Part shown: positions 40,672 to 50,981 of the stretch, piece after piece
How positions within the stretch are numbered: position 1 is the first letter of the stretch
Layout: every line of letters starts with the position of its first letter
Assembly: GCF_004302915.1 (NCBI RefSeq)
Contig: NZ_QQBI01000006.1
Coordinates: 62,001-126,000 of the forward strand
DNA from: Komagataeibacter xylinus
GTDB taxonomy: Bacteria > Pseudomonadota > Alphaproteobacteria > Acetobacterales > Acetobacteraceae
Direction: 5' to 3'
Length of the DNA stretch: 64,000 nt
The notes under the pieces: model-generated
Database searches by the model: none
The model's input: the letters and a program-made list of their open reading frames with translations, nothing else
What the model was told of the DNA's origin: nothing
Position numbers and translations under genes: made by a program

Positions 40672-41226
40672 TCAGGACGGGGTGGATTCCAGTTCTTCCT
40701 TCTTGCCTGCGGCAGGCTTGGCGCGGCTGCTGCGGCGCGGCGCGCGGGGTGCGCGCGGCGCGGGGGCCGGTGCGGCTTCAGGGGCTACGTCAATCGTGGG
40801 CTGGGGGGCGGTTTCCGCAGGCTCGATCACGGCCGGCTGCTCGGCTGCGGGCTCGGCGGGTTCCTCAGCGGCGTTCTCGCTGGGCTGGCGGTTCTCGACG
40901 GGGCGCGGCTGCCGGTTGGACATACGCTCCTGGCGTTCCTGCTGGCTCTGCTGGGCTGCCTGCGTCATGGCGTTGAGAATGCGGAAATAATGTTCGGCAT
41001 GCTGGAAATAGGCTTCCGCCATGACGCGGTCGCCGCTGCCGCTGGCGTCGCGGCCAAGCTGGAGGTATTTCTCAAACAGCTGCTGTGCCGTGCCCCGCAC
41101 GCGCAGGTCCGGGCCATTGCTGTCAAATACATGGTTGCGGTTCAACGGGATCTGGCCATTATTATGGCGTACGGTTCCGCCACTGCTGCCGCCCGAACGA
41201 TGGTGACGGCTCCGCATGCGTTTCAT
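40672..41226 (-). CDS. DUF4167 domain protein
   Basis: Alphaproteobacterial protein of unknown function, about 184 residues. The N-terminal basic part (MRSRHHRSGG) leads into the DUF4167 core: VFDSNGPDLRVRGTAQQLFE, KYLQLGRDASGSGDRV, AEAYFQHAEHYFRILNAM. The tail is low-complexity, rich in Ala/Pro/Glu, and ends basic. The core suggests a helical RNA- or protein-binding element, but this is a guess. It lies next to prmC, as in other alphaproteobacteria. The start is ambiguous among 41226, 41232 and a GTG at 41247. Confidence 0.85.
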   Translation of the reverse strand: MKRMRSRHHRSGGSSGGTVRHNNGQIPLNRNHVFDSNGPDLRVRGTAQQLFEKYLQLGRDASGSGDRVMAEAYFQHAEHYFRILNAMTQAAQQSQQERQERMSNRQPRPVENRQPSENAAEEPAEPAAEQPAVIEPAETAPQPTIDVAPEAAPAPAPRAPRAPRRSSRAKPAAGKKEELESTPS

Positions 41227-41500
41227 GTTCATAAGCTGTCGCAGCACTTTCCTGTTGCCGGTCGCTGGCGCTGCCCTGGACCGTGGGGCGGTCTCTGCCC
41301 GTCCCGTCTGTTGCCATGTTGATTGTCCGGCACGACACCGGACGCGGATCCCTGCGCATGGCGGAACCTGTCAAGGGTTCGGGTCGCCTGTATTTCTGTT
41401 TTGCAATCGGGATCGCCCGCGGGGAATGGAACAGCAATCAACCCGCTTTTCGTTTTCCCTGCGTTTTGGCAATATAACCTGCACGTTTCTTTCTGCCAAA
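41227..41500. other. intergenic region between prmC and the DUF4167 gene
   Basis: A 274-bp gap, wide for two neighbouring co-directional genes, so the DUF4167 gene probably has its own promoter. Low-GC stretches lie at 41440-41510. Small ORFs here are not convincing. Confidence 0.35.
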
Positions 41501-42364
41501 TTATTTTTTCACCACCAGCGCACGCCCTATTCCGCCAAGATCGGGGCGTATTTCCACAATATCCAGTCCCGCCGCACGCATGAGTGCGGGCACGCTCTCA
41601 TCCTGGCCAATGCCAAGCTCCAGCACGCCCAGCCCCCCCGGAGCCAGCAGGCATGGCAGGATCGTGGCCAGGGCACGGTAGGCGACAAGCCCGTCAGGCC
41701 CGCCATCAAGCGCGCGCGCGGGTTCATGGGCCACCACATCGGGCATGAGGGTGGCCAGATCGGCATGCGGAATATAGGGCGGGTTGCTCAGAACAAGGTC
41801 GAACGGCCCCTCAACCCCATCGGCCCAGTTGCAGCACAGCATATGACTGCGTGCGGCCAGTCCGTTGCGCGTGGCGTTGAGGGCGGCGAGCGCCACAGCC
41901 TGCGGGTTGAGGTCCGTGCCAATACCATGGGCGTGCGGATATTCCGCGAGGGTGGCCAGAAGCAGGCAGCCCGTGCCGGTGCCGATATCAAGCACGCGCA
42001 GCGGGGCGTTGCGGTCAGGCAGGTGGTCGAGCACGGCCTCGACAAGGGTTTCGGTGTCGGCACGGGGGATGAGGGTTGCGGGTGACACCGCAAGGTCGAG
42101 CGACCAGAACCCGGCCTGCCCGGTAATATAGGCCATGGGCTCGTAACGCAGGCGGCGGGCCAGCACCTGGGCAAATTGTGCCTGGGCAGCATCTGTCAGC
42201 CTGTCGATGCGGAGCAGGCCGGCAAGGTCGGTCCCGGCCGCGTGGGACGCAAGCAGGCGGGCCTCGCGCTGGGGGGCCTCGATGCCTGCGGCCTGCAGTT
42301 GCTGCGTCGCATCACGCAACAGGTGGCGCAAATTTGTGGGCGCTGGTGTCATGGCATCTTTCAT
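41501..42364 (-). CDS. prmC: peptide chain release factor N5-glutamine methyltransferase
   Basis: Methylates the GGQ glutamine of release factors RF1 and RF2, raising termination efficiency. The 287-residue protein has the N-terminal helical domain, SAM motif I VLDIGTGTGCLLLATLAEYP, and the substrate-glutamine NPPY motif (LVLSNPPYIPHADL). I start at the ATG at 42364, behind CGGAAA; the GTG one codon earlier is an alternative. Its usual partner prfA is 0.5 kb upstream, but here they are split by an opposite-strand gene. Confidence 0.95.
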   Translation of the reverse strand: MKDAMTPAPTNLRHLLRDATQQLQAAGIEAPQREARLLASHAAGTDLAGLLRIDRLTDAAQAQFAQVLARRLRYEPMAYITGQAGFWSLDLAVSPATLIPRADTETLVEAVLDHLPDRNAPLRVLDIGTGTGCLLLATLAEYPHAHGIGTDLNPQAVALAALNATRNGLAARSHMLCCNWADGVEGPFDLVLSNPPYIPHADLATLMPDVVAHEPARALDGGPDGLVAYRALATILPCLLAPGGLGVLELGIGQDESVPALMRAAGLDIVEIRPDLGGIGRALVVKK

Positions 42365-42394
42365 CACAGCTGCTTTCCGTCATACTGGGGCATC

Positions 42395-42856
42395 ATGTAC
42401 CTGCCTGCCCTTTCATCGCGCCTTGCGCGCATGCTCCTGGCCGCCATGCTGTGCGCTGGCGCTTCCCCTGCCCTCGCCGGGTCGTTCGATGTCAGGGACG
42501 ACTACGGCATGGGGGAGATTTCGGAGGCCGAGCGGTTTTATGTCGATGAGCAGCTCGTCGCCACCTTTCAGCTTGACGCGAACCATACCAGCCAGACGGT
42601 CCATGTCGATACCGCGATGGGGCGCCTCAACCACAGCTACGCCCTGTGCGGGGAAATTTACATCCGCCGCCCCGGTGGCAAGATCGAGATCCATCAGGTC
42701 AGCGGCGAAGGCGTGCTGTATCATCCCGATGGCCACCATTTTGAGGCCATTGCCTCGCGCAATTTCACCGAATTCTATCTTGTCGATGAAGATGAGCCCG
42801 AAAGCGTCGAGCGCCATCCCGGCCATAGCAGCCTGTGCGCCGCACCCACGTCCTGA
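42395..42856 (+). CDS. small secreted protein of unknown function
   Basis: A 153-residue protein with a Sec signal peptide (about residues 1-28, hydrophobic core MLLAAMLCAGASPALA). The mature part looks beta-rich, with one cysteine mid-chain (YALCGEIYIRRPGG) and one near the end (SSLCAAPTS) that could form a disulfide. I do not recognise the family. It is inserted on the plus strand between prmC and prfA, divergent from prmC with only 30 bp between the starts. Confidence 0.65.
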   Translation: MYLPALSSRLARMLLAAMLCAGASPALAGSFDVRDDYGMGEISEAERFYVDEQLVATFQLDANHTSQTVHVDTAMGRLNHSYALCGEIYIRRPGGKIEIHQVSGEGVLYHPDGHHFEAIASRNFTEFYLVDEDEPESVERHPGHSSLCAAPTS

Positions 42857-42868
42857 ACGGGGCTTCCC

Positions 42869-43930
42869 TCAGCCCTCATCCGCCGCAAGCAGGGCGGCCT
42901 GTTCTTCCTGCGTCAGGGCATCGACGAATTCATCGAGTTCACCCGCCATCACGCGGTCGATCTTGTAAAGCGTGAGGCCGATGCGGTGGTCGGTCACGCG
43001 ACCTTGGGGAAAATTGTAGGTGCGGATGCGCTCGGAGCGGTCGCCCGTGCCCACCTGAGCGCGGCGGTCGGCGGCGCGGGTTTCGTGGGCGGCGGCGCGA
43101 TTGCGCTCATACAGGCGCGCGCGCAGGATCTTCATGGCCTTGGCGCGATTCTTGTGCTGGCTCTTCTCTTCCTGCATCGCCACCACGATATTGGTGGGCA
43201 GATGGGTGATGCGCACCGCGCTCTCGGTCTTGTTGACGTGCTGCCCCCCTGCTCCGGATGCCCGGTAGACATCAATGCGCAGGTCACCTTCATTGACCTC
43301 GACATCCACTTCTTCCGCCTCGGGCAGCACGGCCACGGTGACGGTGGAGGTATGGATGCGACCCTGGCTCTCGGTCGCCGGCACGCGCTGCACGCGGTGC
43401 ACGCCGGATTCATATTTCAGCCGGGCGAATACGCCCCGCCCGGTAATGCTGGCAATGCCCTCGCGCAGGCCACCGAGTTCGGACTGGTCATATTCCAGAA
43501 TCTCGAAACGCCAGCCGCGCTGGTCGGCATAGCGCTGGTAGGCGCCAAACAGTTCGGCAGCGAACAGCCCGGCCTCGTCACCACCCGCGGCGGGGCGGAT
43601 TTCAAGGATGGCGCTGCGTTCATCCGCCTCGTCACGCGGCAGCATGGCCAGGCGGATGTCGTGGCGCAGGCCCGGGATCTGCGTGCGCAGTTCGTCAAGT
43701 TCGGCCTGGGCGAGTTCGCGCATCTCGGGGTCAGCGAGCATCTGGCTGGCATCGCGCTCGGCCTCTTCCGCCCCGCGCAGCGCGTTTACGCGCGAGACAA
43801 TCGGCTCAAGCTCGGCATACTCGCGTGAGGCCTGCGTGAAGTCGCTGCCCGACAGGCCCTGGGCCAGAAGAGCCTGCAATTCCTCGCACCGGCCAACGAT
43901 CCGGTCCAGGCGTTCGTCGAATTTTGACAC
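42869..43930 (-). CDS. prfA: peptide chain release factor 1
   Basis: Reads UAA and UAG and triggers peptide release. The 353-residue protein starts with GTG behind AGGGGG. The codon-reading PAT motif is at 184-186 (RVPATESQG) and the catalytic GGQ at 228-230 ([15 protein letters not shown]). PAT marks RF1, as RF2 has SPF. It is the last gene of the long minus-strand run that begins with lysC, separated from hisS by 2 bp. Confidence 0.97.
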   Translation of the reverse strand: MSKFDERLDRIVGRCEELQALLAQGLSGSDFTQASREYAELEPIVSRVNALRGAEEAERDASQMLADPEMRELAQAELDELRTQIPGLRHDIRLAMLPRDEADERSAILEIRPAAGGDEAGLFAAELFGAYQRYADQRGWRFEILEYDQSELGGLREGIASITGRGVFARLKYESGVHRVQRVPATESQGRIHTSTVTVAVLPEAEEVDVEVNEGDLRIDVYRASGAGGQHVNKTESAVRITHLPTNIVVAMQEEKSQHKNRAKAMKILRARLYERNRAAAHETRAADRRAQVGTGDRSERIRTYNFPQGRVTDHRIGLTLYKIDRVMAGELDEFVDALTQEEQAALLAADEG

Positions 43931-43932
43931 GC

Positions 43933-45189
43933 TCAGCCCCCTGCGGCGGTTCCGGCCTGCAGGGCGGCGGCCACGCCATCAAGGGGTACCTCGGTCTGCT
44001 GCCCGCTATCGAGGTTCTTGAGCTGGGCTACGCCGCGTGCAATCTCGTCGCTGCCGATCACCACGACATGCGAGGCCTTCATGCGATTGGCGCGTTCCAT
44101 GCGGCGCTTCATGTTGCCGCGATAGGACGTTTCGGCCCGGATGCCAGCAGCCCGCAGGCCCTGCAGCACGGTCAGGGATACGGCCTGCGCATCCGCCCCC
44201 ATCGGCACGACGGCCACCGGGCGCGCCTCGGACGGCACATCCTCAAGCAGCATGGACAGGCGCTCGATCCCGCCCGCCCAGCCAATGGCTGGCGTGGCGG
44301 GGCCACCCATTTCGGCCACGAGGCCATCGTAGCGCCCCCCCGCCAGCACGGTGCCCTGCGCGCCAAGGCGCTCGGTCACGAACTCGAAGGCGGTATGCCC
44401 GTAATAATCCAGGCCCCGCACAATGCGCGGATTTTCCCTAAAGCGCACGCCCATCGTATCCAGCGTGCTGCGCAGGCCATCCCAAAAAGCCTGGGCCTCG
44501 GGCGTAAGGAACTGGGCAATGGTAGGGGAATCCGCCACCAGCGCACGGTCCTGCGGGGCCTTGCTATCGAGAATGCGCAGCGGGTTACGCTCCAGCCGGG
44601 CTTGACTGTCGGCGGAAAGTTCGGCGCGCCGTTCGCTGAAATAGGCGATCAGCGCCGTGCGCCAGGCATCACGGCTGGCGCTGTCGCCCAGCGTGTTGAG
44701 CTCCAGCACCACTTCATCGCCAATGCCAAGCGCGTGCAGCACGTCGCGGCCCATGGCAATGACCTCGGCATCGGCCAGCGGCTCGGCGGAACCCAGCAGT
44801 TCGGCACCGATCTGGTGGAACTGGCGGTAGCGTCCCTTCTGCGGGCGCTCGTAGCGGAACATCGGCCCGGCGTAAAACACCTTCTGCGGCAGCGACTGGG
44901 TCAGCCCGTTGGTGACCAGGGCGCGGCAGATGGCCGCCGTGCCCTCGGGCCGCAGGGTCAGGGATTCACCGCCACGGTCCTCGAATGTGTACATCTCTTT
45001 CGAGACAACATCGGACGTATCGCCCAGCGAGCGCGAAAAGACCCGCGTATCCTCGAACACGGGGGTCGACCACTCGTCAAACCCGTACAGGCCGACAATG
45101 CGGCGCGCGGTTTCCACTACATGGTTGAACCGCCTGCGTTCCTCACCAATCAGGTCATGGGTGCCACGAACGGGCTGTAAGCTGCTCAC
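43933..45189 (-). CDS. hisS: histidyl-tRNA synthetase
   Basis: Class II aminoacyl-tRNA synthetase charging tRNA-His. The 418-residue protein starts with GTG. Motifs: [11 protein letters not shown] at the N-terminus, [13 protein letters not shown], motif 2 [20 protein letters not shown], the HisA-signature [13 protein letters not shown], and the C-terminal anticodon domain. It lies 2 bp from prfA and 89 bp after ispG, in the same transcription unit. Confidence 0.97.
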   Translation of the reverse strand: MSSLQPVRGTHDLIGEERRRFNHVVETARRIVGLYGFDEWSTPVFEDTRVFSRSLGDTSDVVSKEMYTFEDRGGESLTLRPEGTAAICRALVTNGLTQSLPQKVFYAGPMFRYERPQKGRYRQFHQIGAELLGSAEPLADAEVIAMGRDVLHALGIGDEVVLELNTLGDSASRDAWRTALIAYFSERRAELSADSQARLERNPLRILDSKAPQDRALVADSPTIAQFLTPEAQAFWDGLRSTLDTMGVRFRENPRIVRGLDYYGHTAFEFVTERLGAQGTVLAGGRYDGLVAEMGGPATPAIGWAGGIERLSMLLEDVPSEARPVAVVPMGADAQAVSLTVLQGLRAAGIRAETSYRGNMKRRMERANRMKASHVVVIGSDEIARGVAQLKNLDSGQQTEVPLDGVAAALQAGTAAGG

Positions 45190-45278
45190 TACGCGATATT
45201 CCTGTATTCAGTCCGATGGCCCGCACGCAGGCCACCGGTCAGGCCGCGTGCCCCTTGGCCGGGCATGCGGCGTTTGAC

Positions 45279-46439
45279 TCAGTCCGTGGTGGACATGCTG
45301 GCCTCGCGGGCCATTTCCTCGGCGGGGGTGTTGTTGGCATCCGCCTTTTCCAGCACGGCCACCTTCTTCTCCACCAGCTCCACGATATGCTCGATCATGT
45401 CGCCCGCAGGCATGGTGTGGTCCTGCTTGCCGGCGGAATAGACCATGTGGCGGCCCGAACCGCCGCCGGTCACGCCGATATCGGTCATCAGCGCCTCGCC
45501 GGGGCCATTGACCACGCAGCCGATGATCGACAGCGTCATGGGGGTCTTGATATGGGCCAGGCGGTCTTCCAGCGTCTGCACGGTCTCGATCACGTTGAAG
45601 CCCTGCCGCGCGCAGGACGGGCAGGAAATGATCTTCACGCCACGATGGCGCAGGCCCAGCGACTTCAGGATATCCCAGCCGACCAGCACTTCCTCTTCCG
45701 GCTCCGCCGAGAGCGAGACGCGCATCGTGTCACCCACGCCCGCCCACAGAAGGTTGCCCAGCCCGATGGAGGACTTGACCGTGCCCGCGCGCTTGCTGCC
45801 CGCCTCGGTAATGCCGATATGCAGCGGGTGGTCGCATACATCGGCAAGCTGCTGGTAGGCCGCGACCGCCATGAACACGTCCGACGCCTTCACGCTGATC
45901 TTGAACTCGTGGAAGTCATGATCCTCAAGGATCTTGGCGTGTTCGAGCGCGCTTTCCACCAGGGCCTCGGGGTTGGGCTCGCCGTATTTTTCCAGCAAGT
46001 GCTTCTCAAGCGAACCGGCATTGACGCCGATGCGGATGGAGCAGTTGTGGTCCTTCGCCGCCTTCACCACCTCGCGCACGCGCTCGGCGCTGCCGATGTT
46101 GCCGGGGTTGATGCGCAGGCACGCGGCGCCGGCCTGGGCGGCCTCGATGGCGCGCTTGTAGTGGAAGTGGATGTCGGCCACGATCGGCACGTTCACTTCG
46201 CGCACGATCTCGGCCAGTGCCTTCGTGCTCTCCTCATCGGGGCAGGACACGCGCACGATATCCACGCCCGCAAGCTCGGCGCGGCGGATCTGCGCGATCG
46301 TGGCCTCGGCATCGGTGGTCAGGGTGTTGGTCATGGTCTGCACCGAAACCGGGGCATCACCACCGACCGGCACGCTGCCGACATGGATCTGCCGCGACTT
46401 GCGGCGTTCGATGTGCTGATAGGGACGATAGCTGCTCAT
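45279..46439 (-). CDS. ispG: 4-hydroxy-3-methylbut-2-enyl diphosphate synthase (flavodoxin/ferredoxin)
   Basis: Penultimate step of the MEP isoprenoid pathway, reducing MEcPP to HMBPP with a 4Fe-4S cluster. The ATG at 46439, behind GGAGGG, gives 386 residues. The TIM-barrel part begins with [20 protein letters not shown]. The cluster ligands lie in [12 protein letters not shown] and [12 protein letters not shown], with a glutamate in the latter motif. It lies between rodZ and hisS. Isoprenoids feed hopanoids and ubiquinone. Confidence 0.96.
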   Translation of the reverse strand: MSSYRPYQHIERRKSRQIHVGSVPVGGDAPVSVQTMTNTLTTDAEATIAQIRRAELAGVDIVRVSCPDEESTKALAEIVREVNVPIVADIHFHYKRAIEAAQAGAACLRINPGNIGSAERVREVVKAAKDHNCSIRIGVNAGSLEKHLLEKYGEPNPEALVESALEHAKILEDHDFHEFKISVKASDVFMAVAAYQQLADVCDHPLHIGITEAGSKRAGTVKSSIGLGNLLWAGVGDTMRVSLSAEPEEEVLVGWDILKSLGLRHRGVKIISCPSCARQGFNVIETVQTLEDRLAHIKTPMTLSIIGCVVNGPGEALMTDIGVTGGGSGRHMVYSAGKQDHTMPAGDMIEHIVELVEKKVAVLEKADANNTPAEEMAREASMSTTD

Positions 46440-46574
46440 TTCTGTGCCCTCCACATTAAGGCGGCGGTATGTGCTCCGGCCCGCCGTGGCGGGGCGTGGC
46501 ACGGCCCGATGGTCTGTTACATGCCGGTTCCCGGCATGGCGGCCACATTGTGGACCATGCCGTAGGAGACCCTT

Positions 46575-47705
46575 TTACTCCGGATTGATGTGCTGCGGGA
46601 GGGGCGGAGAGAGATTATTGCCGCTCCCTGTGGCGGTTGTGCCGCCTGGCTGCACGGATGAAGGCATTGGCGGGTGGATATTTGCCGCAGGCGCGGCATG
46701 CAGCACCGAGCCATCAGCCACGGCTGCCGGGGTGAGCGGGATATTGTGCCGCACTTCCCCGTTGCGGCCCAGCGGCTGGGTCGTGACCCCGCCCGCGGCA
46801 AGCGTCAGGCCGCCCGCATTGCCCACGGTCAGTTCCAGGCCGGTCTGGCCCTGCGGTGTCTGCCATGTCTCGCCGGGCTGGAGCACGTGGTCATACAGCA
46901 CGGGGCCACCATGCTTGCGCACCTGCACCCAGGTCGTGGCCGATGCGTTCAGGGTCACGCTGTCGCCAGCCGCAACCGGGGCTGGCGTGGCCGGGGCCTG
47001 CTGGGCCAGCACGTTGCGGTCCTCGCCCATTTTCTCGAGCGGCTGCGCAGGTGCGGCAGGTGCCGGCATGGGCGGGAGCACTGCCGCGGGCGGCAGCGTG
47101 GCAGGCGTTCCGGTCAGCGCCTCGCGCTCCTGCGGTGGCAGGGGCTGGGGCGCGGGCCGTTCATCCGTGGGTGGCAGCACCGAGGCCACCTGCGGCGACG
47201 CGGTCGTGCCCGATGACACGCCCGGCAGGGTCAGCTTGGCCGGAAGGTCATGAATGCCCTGCGAGCCGGTAAGCTTGTACCACCCCGCATAGGCTCCCAC
47301 CAGAATGACGAGGCCGCACAGCAGGAGCACGCCGGTTGGCAGCCCCCGGTCAGGCAGCGGCACGGGAAAGGACAGTTCGGCCTTGCGGGTAAAGGCCCCC
47401 CGGCTTTCGATCTTGAAGCGTTCGGCAAGCTGTTCGCCTTCCAGCCCCAGCGCATTGGCGTAGCTGCGCAGGAAGCCGATGGCATAGGCCGAGCCGGGAA
47501 GTTCGCCGGGGCGCCCCTCCTCAAGGGCCTGCAGGTAAGGCAGGCGGATGCGCAGCCATGCCGCGACATCGGGCAGGTTCCAGCCCAGCTCCTCGCGGCG
47601 CGCGCGCAGCATGTCACCAACCGAAGCGATGGGAGTGGTGCCCGGTGCTGGCGCAGGCGCGCCCGGCGTTGCCTTGCCACGGAAAATGCGCTTGCCGTCG
47701 GTCAT
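46575..47705 (-). CDS. rodZ: RodZ-like cell-shape protein (HTH, TM, DUF4115)
   Basis: Bitopic cytoskeletal adaptor that in other bacteria ties MreB to the membrane. Of 376 residues, 27-95 form the RodZ helix-turn-helix (MLRARREELGWNLPDVAAWL, PYLQALEEGR). One membrane helix spans 121-143. A long Pro/Ala-rich periplasmic linker and a C-terminal DUF4115 beta-domain with TTWVQVRKHGG and GLELTVGNAGGL follow. The start overlaps the stop of the preceding gene by ATGA. It is placed before ispG-hisS, a common setting for rodZ. Confidence 0.9.
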   Translation of the reverse strand: MTDGKRIFRGKATPGAPAPAPGTTPIASVGDMLRARREELGWNLPDVAAWLRIRLPYLQALEEGRPGELPGSAYAIGFLRSYANALGLEGEQLAERFKIESRGAFTRKAELSFPVPLPDRGLPTGVLLLCGLVILVGAYAGWYKLTGSQGIHDLPAKLTLPGVSSGTTASPQVASVLPPTDERPAPQPLPPQEREALTGTPATLPPAAVLPPMPAPAAPAQPLEKMGEDRNVLAQQAPATPAPVAAGDSVTLNASATTWVQVRKHGGPVLYDHVLQPGETWQTPQGQTGLELTVGNAGGLTLAAGGVTTQPLGRNGEVRHNIPLTPAAVADGSVLHAAPAANIHPPMPSSVQPGGTTATGSGNNLSPPLPQHINPE

Positions 47706-48793
47706 CCGTAGCGGGCCCTCTCTTCCTGACGGATCAGGGCATCGATGGCCTGATCGACCAGCTGATTGATAATTTCGCTGACCGGCTGCTCGGCGGTGAT
47801 CATGCCCACGGACTGCCCGGCCATGACCGATCCATTCTCCACATCGCCATCGATCACGGCACGGCGCAGGGCACCCGCCCAGAAATGCTCGATATCAAGC
47901 TGGGCGGCTTCCTTGGTCAGTTCACCACCCTGAAAGCGGCGCAGCGTTTCCGCCTGGTGCTGCATGAAGCGCCTAGTGCCTGCATTGTTCAGCCCGCGCA
48001 CCGGAATGACCGGAAAGCGCTCGTCAAGCTGCACGGATGTCACGGCATCACGCGCGTTGGCGCGGATGAAGGCCTTCTTGAAGTTTTCATGCGCGATGCT
48101 CTCGCGTGAGGCGGCAAAGCGCGTGCCAAGCTGTGCGCCCGATGCGCCCTGCTCAAGGTAGGACAGGATCGCATCCCCCCGCCCCAGCCCACCTGCCACG
48201 AACACCGGCACGTCATGGATATGGGGCAGGATTTCCTGCGCGAGCACCGTCAGCGACACGGGGCCGACATGCCCGCCTGCTTCCGATCCCTCGATCACCA
48301 GCGCATCGACGCCCAGCCGCACCAGCCGCTTGGCCAGCACGAAGGCGGGCGCGAACGCAATGACCTTTGCACCCCCGTCCTTGATGGCACGGATGACCGG
48401 CCCGGACGGGATGCCGCCCGCCAGCACCACATGCGTAATGCCCGCGCGGATGCACACCTGCACCAGGTCATCAAGCCGGGGGTGCATGGTGATCAGGTTC
48501 ACGCCAAAGGGCTTCTTGGTCAGCACCTGTGTCGCCGCGATTTCCTCGGCCAGGCGCTCGGGCTCCATCGCGCCGCAGGCCAGCACGCCAAAGCCGCCCG
48601 CGTTGGAAATGGCCGAGACAAGGTTGCGCTCGCTCACCCACGACATGGCACCCGCCAGCAACGCGTATTCGCTGCCCAGGAAGCGCGTGCCACGACCCCA
48701 CAGGTGGTCGAGGCGGGCACGGGCCTCCCTGCGGCGCGCGGGGTCGGTCAGGGCGGACGGGGCATCAGGGGTGGCGGCCATGGTGGTGCTCAC
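47702..48793 (-). CDS. nitronate monooxygenase family FMN enzyme
   Basis: FMN-binding TIM-barrel flavoprotein of the nitronate monooxygenase/2-nitropropane dioxygenase family. The 363-residue protein starts with GTG overlapping the lysC stop. Visible are the N-terminal AMSWVSERNLVSAISNAGGFG (residues 49-69, given as two halves AMSWVSERN and LVSAISNAGGFG), FGVNLI, SEAGGHVGP and the phosphate-binding GGLGRGDAI. FabK-type enoyl reductases share the fold, so detoxification of nitronates is only the default reading. It lies between lysC and rodZ with 4-bp overlaps on both sides. Confidence 0.8.
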   Translation of the reverse strand: MSTTMAATPDAPSALTDPARRREARARLDHLWGRGTRFLGSEYALLAGAMSWVSERNLVSAISNAGGFGVLACGAMEPERLAEEIAATQVLTKKPFGVNLITMHPRLDDLVQVCIRAGITHVVLAGGIPSGPVIRAIKDGGAKVIAFAPAFVLAKRLVRLGVDALVIEGSEAGGHVGPVSLTVLAQEILPHIHDVPVFVAGGLGRGDAILSYLEQGASGAQLGTRFAASRESIAHENFKKAFIRANARDAVTSVQLDERFPVIPVRGLNNAGTRRFMQHQAETLRRFQGGELTKEAAQLDIEHFWAGALRRAVIDGDVENGSVMAGQSVGMITAEQPVSEIINQLVDQAIDALIRQEERARYG

Positions 48794-50043
48794 GCTGCAT
48801 CCAGCCCATAGGCGGTGTGGAGCGCGCGCACGGCCAGCTCGGTATATTCGGAGGCGATCAGCACCGAGACCTTGATCTCGCTTGTCGAGATGACCTGCAC
48901 GTTGATGTTGCGCTCGGCCAGGGTGCGGAACATGGTGCTGGCCACACCGGCATGCGAGCGCATGCCAACACCCACGACGCTGATCTTGACCACGCTGTCA
49001 TCGGTCTGCAGTTCGGCGTACTGGGTGGTGGCGTGGGTGCTTTCCAGCACCGAAATGGCGCGGGCGAGATCGGTCTTGCCCACGGTGAAGGTCATGTTTG
49101 TCATGCCATCATCGCCGGTGCTCTGCACGATCATGTCCACGTTCACGTTGGCGTCGGCCAGCGGGCCAAACACGGCGGCGGCAATGCCCGGCCGGTCGGG
49201 AAGCTGGCGGACGGAAACCTTCGCCTCGTCCCGGGAGTAGGCAATTCCGGCGACCTGTTCCTGTTCCACGATTTCGTCCTCATCCACGACTAATGAACCG
49301 GGCAGATGCCCTTCCGATGGTGCTGGCCCGTCATTGAAGCTGGAGAGCACCTGCACGCGCACGCGCTCCTTCATGGCCAGTTCCACGCTCCGGGTCTGGA
49401 GCACCTTGGCGCCGACCGATGCCAGTTCCAGCATCTCCTCGTAGGTGATGCGGTCCAGCTTGCGTGCCTTGGTAACAATACGGGGATCGGTTGTATAGAT
49501 TCCGTCCACATCCGTGTAGATGTCGCAGCGATCCGCCTTCAGCGCCGCAGCCAGCGCCACGGCCGAGGTGTCGGAACCGCCACGGCCCAGCGTGGTGATG
49601 CGCCCGTCTTCTCCAATGCCCTGGAAACCCGCCACGACCGGCACCTGGCCCGCGCGCATGCTGGAAATCAGGGCCGCGCCATCGATTGATTCGATGCGGG
49701 CCTTGCCGTGGGCGTTATCGGTGCGCAACGGGATCTGCCAGCCCAGCCAGGAGCGGGCGTTGATGCCCAGCTTCTGCAACGCTATGGCCAGCAGGCCGCT
49801 GGTCACCTGCTCACCGGTGGAAACGACGGCATCGTATTCACGTTCATCGTGCGTTGCGGAAAGATCGCGGCAGTAACCGACAAGGCGGTTGGTCACGCCA
49901 GACATGGCGGAGACCACAACGGCAACCTCGCACCCGGCCTCGACCTGTTTCCGGACTTTTTCCGCCACGGCCCGAATCCGGTCAAGATCGGCGACGGAAG
50001 TGCCGCCGAATTTCATCACGATCCGCGGTACGGTAGGGGACAT
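48790..50043 (-). CDS. lysC: aspartate kinase
   Basis: First step of lysine, methionine, threonine and diaminopimelate synthesis. The 417-residue protein has an N-terminal kinase domain with KFGGTSVAD (11-19) and GRGGSDTSA. Two C-terminal ACT domains follow ([33 protein letters not shown]), which usually give feedback control by lysine and/or threonine. It is the promoter-proximal gene of the lysC-nmo-rodZ-ispG-hisS-prfA run and divergent from ubiG, as in other alphaproteobacteria. Confidence 0.97.
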   Translation of the reverse strand: MSPTVPRIVMKFGGTSVADLDRIRAVAEKVRKQVEAGCEVAVVVSAMSGVTNRLVGYCRDLSATHDEREYDAVVSTGEQVTSGLLAIALQKLGINARSWLGWQIPLRTDNAHGKARIESIDGAALISSMRAGQVPVVAGFQGIGEDGRITTLGRGGSDTSAVALAAALKADRCDIYTDVDGIYTTDPRIVTKARKLDRITYEEMLELASVGAKVLQTRSVELAMKERVRVQVLSSFNDGPAPSEGHLPGSLVVDEDEIVEQEQVAGIAYSRDEAKVSVRQLPDRPGIAAAVFGPLADANVNVDMIVQSTGDDGMTNMTFTVGKTDLARAISVLESTHATTQYAELQTDDSVVKISVVGVGMRSHAGVASTMFRTLAERNINVQVISTSEIKVSVLIASEYTELAVRALHTAYGLDAA

Positions 50044-50181
50044 CGGAATAATGGCTCCATTATGGCTCGGGCTTCAGCATATCCGGAGTGGGGGCCAGTT
50101 GGCCAATCCGGGGCATTGCGTTATGCGCAAGCCGCGTCACATACATCTCCGCAGCTTCCGCGTCCAGCGGGAGAAAGCCAA

Positions 50182-50949
50182 ATGAAAGGCGGTGCACCCA
50201 TGCAGCATCACGATTCGACCGTTGTGTCGGCGGATTCCGTCGCCCCGGATGAAATCGCCCATTTCAGCGATCTCGCTGCCCGATGGTGGGATCCCGCAGG
50301 CCCCATGCGCCCGCTCCATGCCATGAACGACCTGCGCACGGGCTGGGCCATGCGCCACCTGCCCGCCCCCGTGGCACAAGATGGCACGCGGCGCACGCTG
50401 CTCGATATCGGCTGTGGCGCGGGGCTGGCCAGCGAGGCCTTTGCCCGCGCGGGATTTGACGTGACCGGGCTTGATGCCTCGCAGGCGGCGATCACGGCAG
50501 GGCGGCTGCACCTGCGCCACCATCCCCTGCCCCAGTCCGCAGGCCCGCTGGCCTATCGCTGTGGCAGCGCGGAAGAACTGGTGGCCCATCATGCGCGCTT
50601 CGATGCAATTTCCGCCCTTGAGGTGATCGAGCACGTCACCGACCCTGCCGCCTTCCTGGGCATGCTGGGCCGCCTGCTCAAACCGGGCGGGGCGATGGTG
50701 GTCTCGACCATGAACCGCACGTGGCGCTCGATGGCCATGGCCAAGATCGGGGCGGAATACGTGCTGCGCCTGCTGCCCGTGGGCACGCATGACTGGAAAA
50801 AGTTCATCACGCCCGCCGAGCTGGGCCATTACGCCGCCCGCTCAGGCCTGCGCGTGACCGATGTGGCGGGCATGGTGCCCGGGCTGGGTGGCTGGCGCGA
50901 GAGCCGCGACATGGCGGTGAACTACATCGCGGCCCTCGTGCGCGACTGA
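50182..50949 (+). CDS. ubiG: ubiquinone biosynthesis O-methyltransferase UbiG
   Basis: Does both O-methylations of ubiquinone synthesis. Starting at the ATG at 50182 (GGGAGA 9 nt upstream) it has 255 residues; Met7 at 50200 is an alternative. N-terminal [20 protein letters not shown] is the UbiG hallmark. It is followed by SAM motif [19 protein letters not shown] and the family [13 protein letters not shown] and [13 protein letters not shown]. It is divergent from lysC; the 138-bp gap holds both promoters. Confidence 0.96.
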   Translation: MKGGAPMQHHDSTVVSADSVAPDEIAHFSDLAARWWDPAGPMRPLHAMNDLRTGWAMRHLPAPVAQDGTRRTLLDIGCGAGLASEAFARAGFDVTGLDASQAAITAGRLHLRHHPLPQSAGPLAYRCGSAEELVAHHARFDAISALEVIEHVTDPAAFLGMLGRLLKPGGAMVVSTMNRTWRSMAMAKIGAEYVLRLLPVGTHDWKKFITPAELGHYAARSGLRVTDVAGMVPGLGGWRESRDMAVNYIAALVRD

Positions 50950-50981
50950 TAAGGGCCACGCACCCGTTGCGGTCAGGCCAC

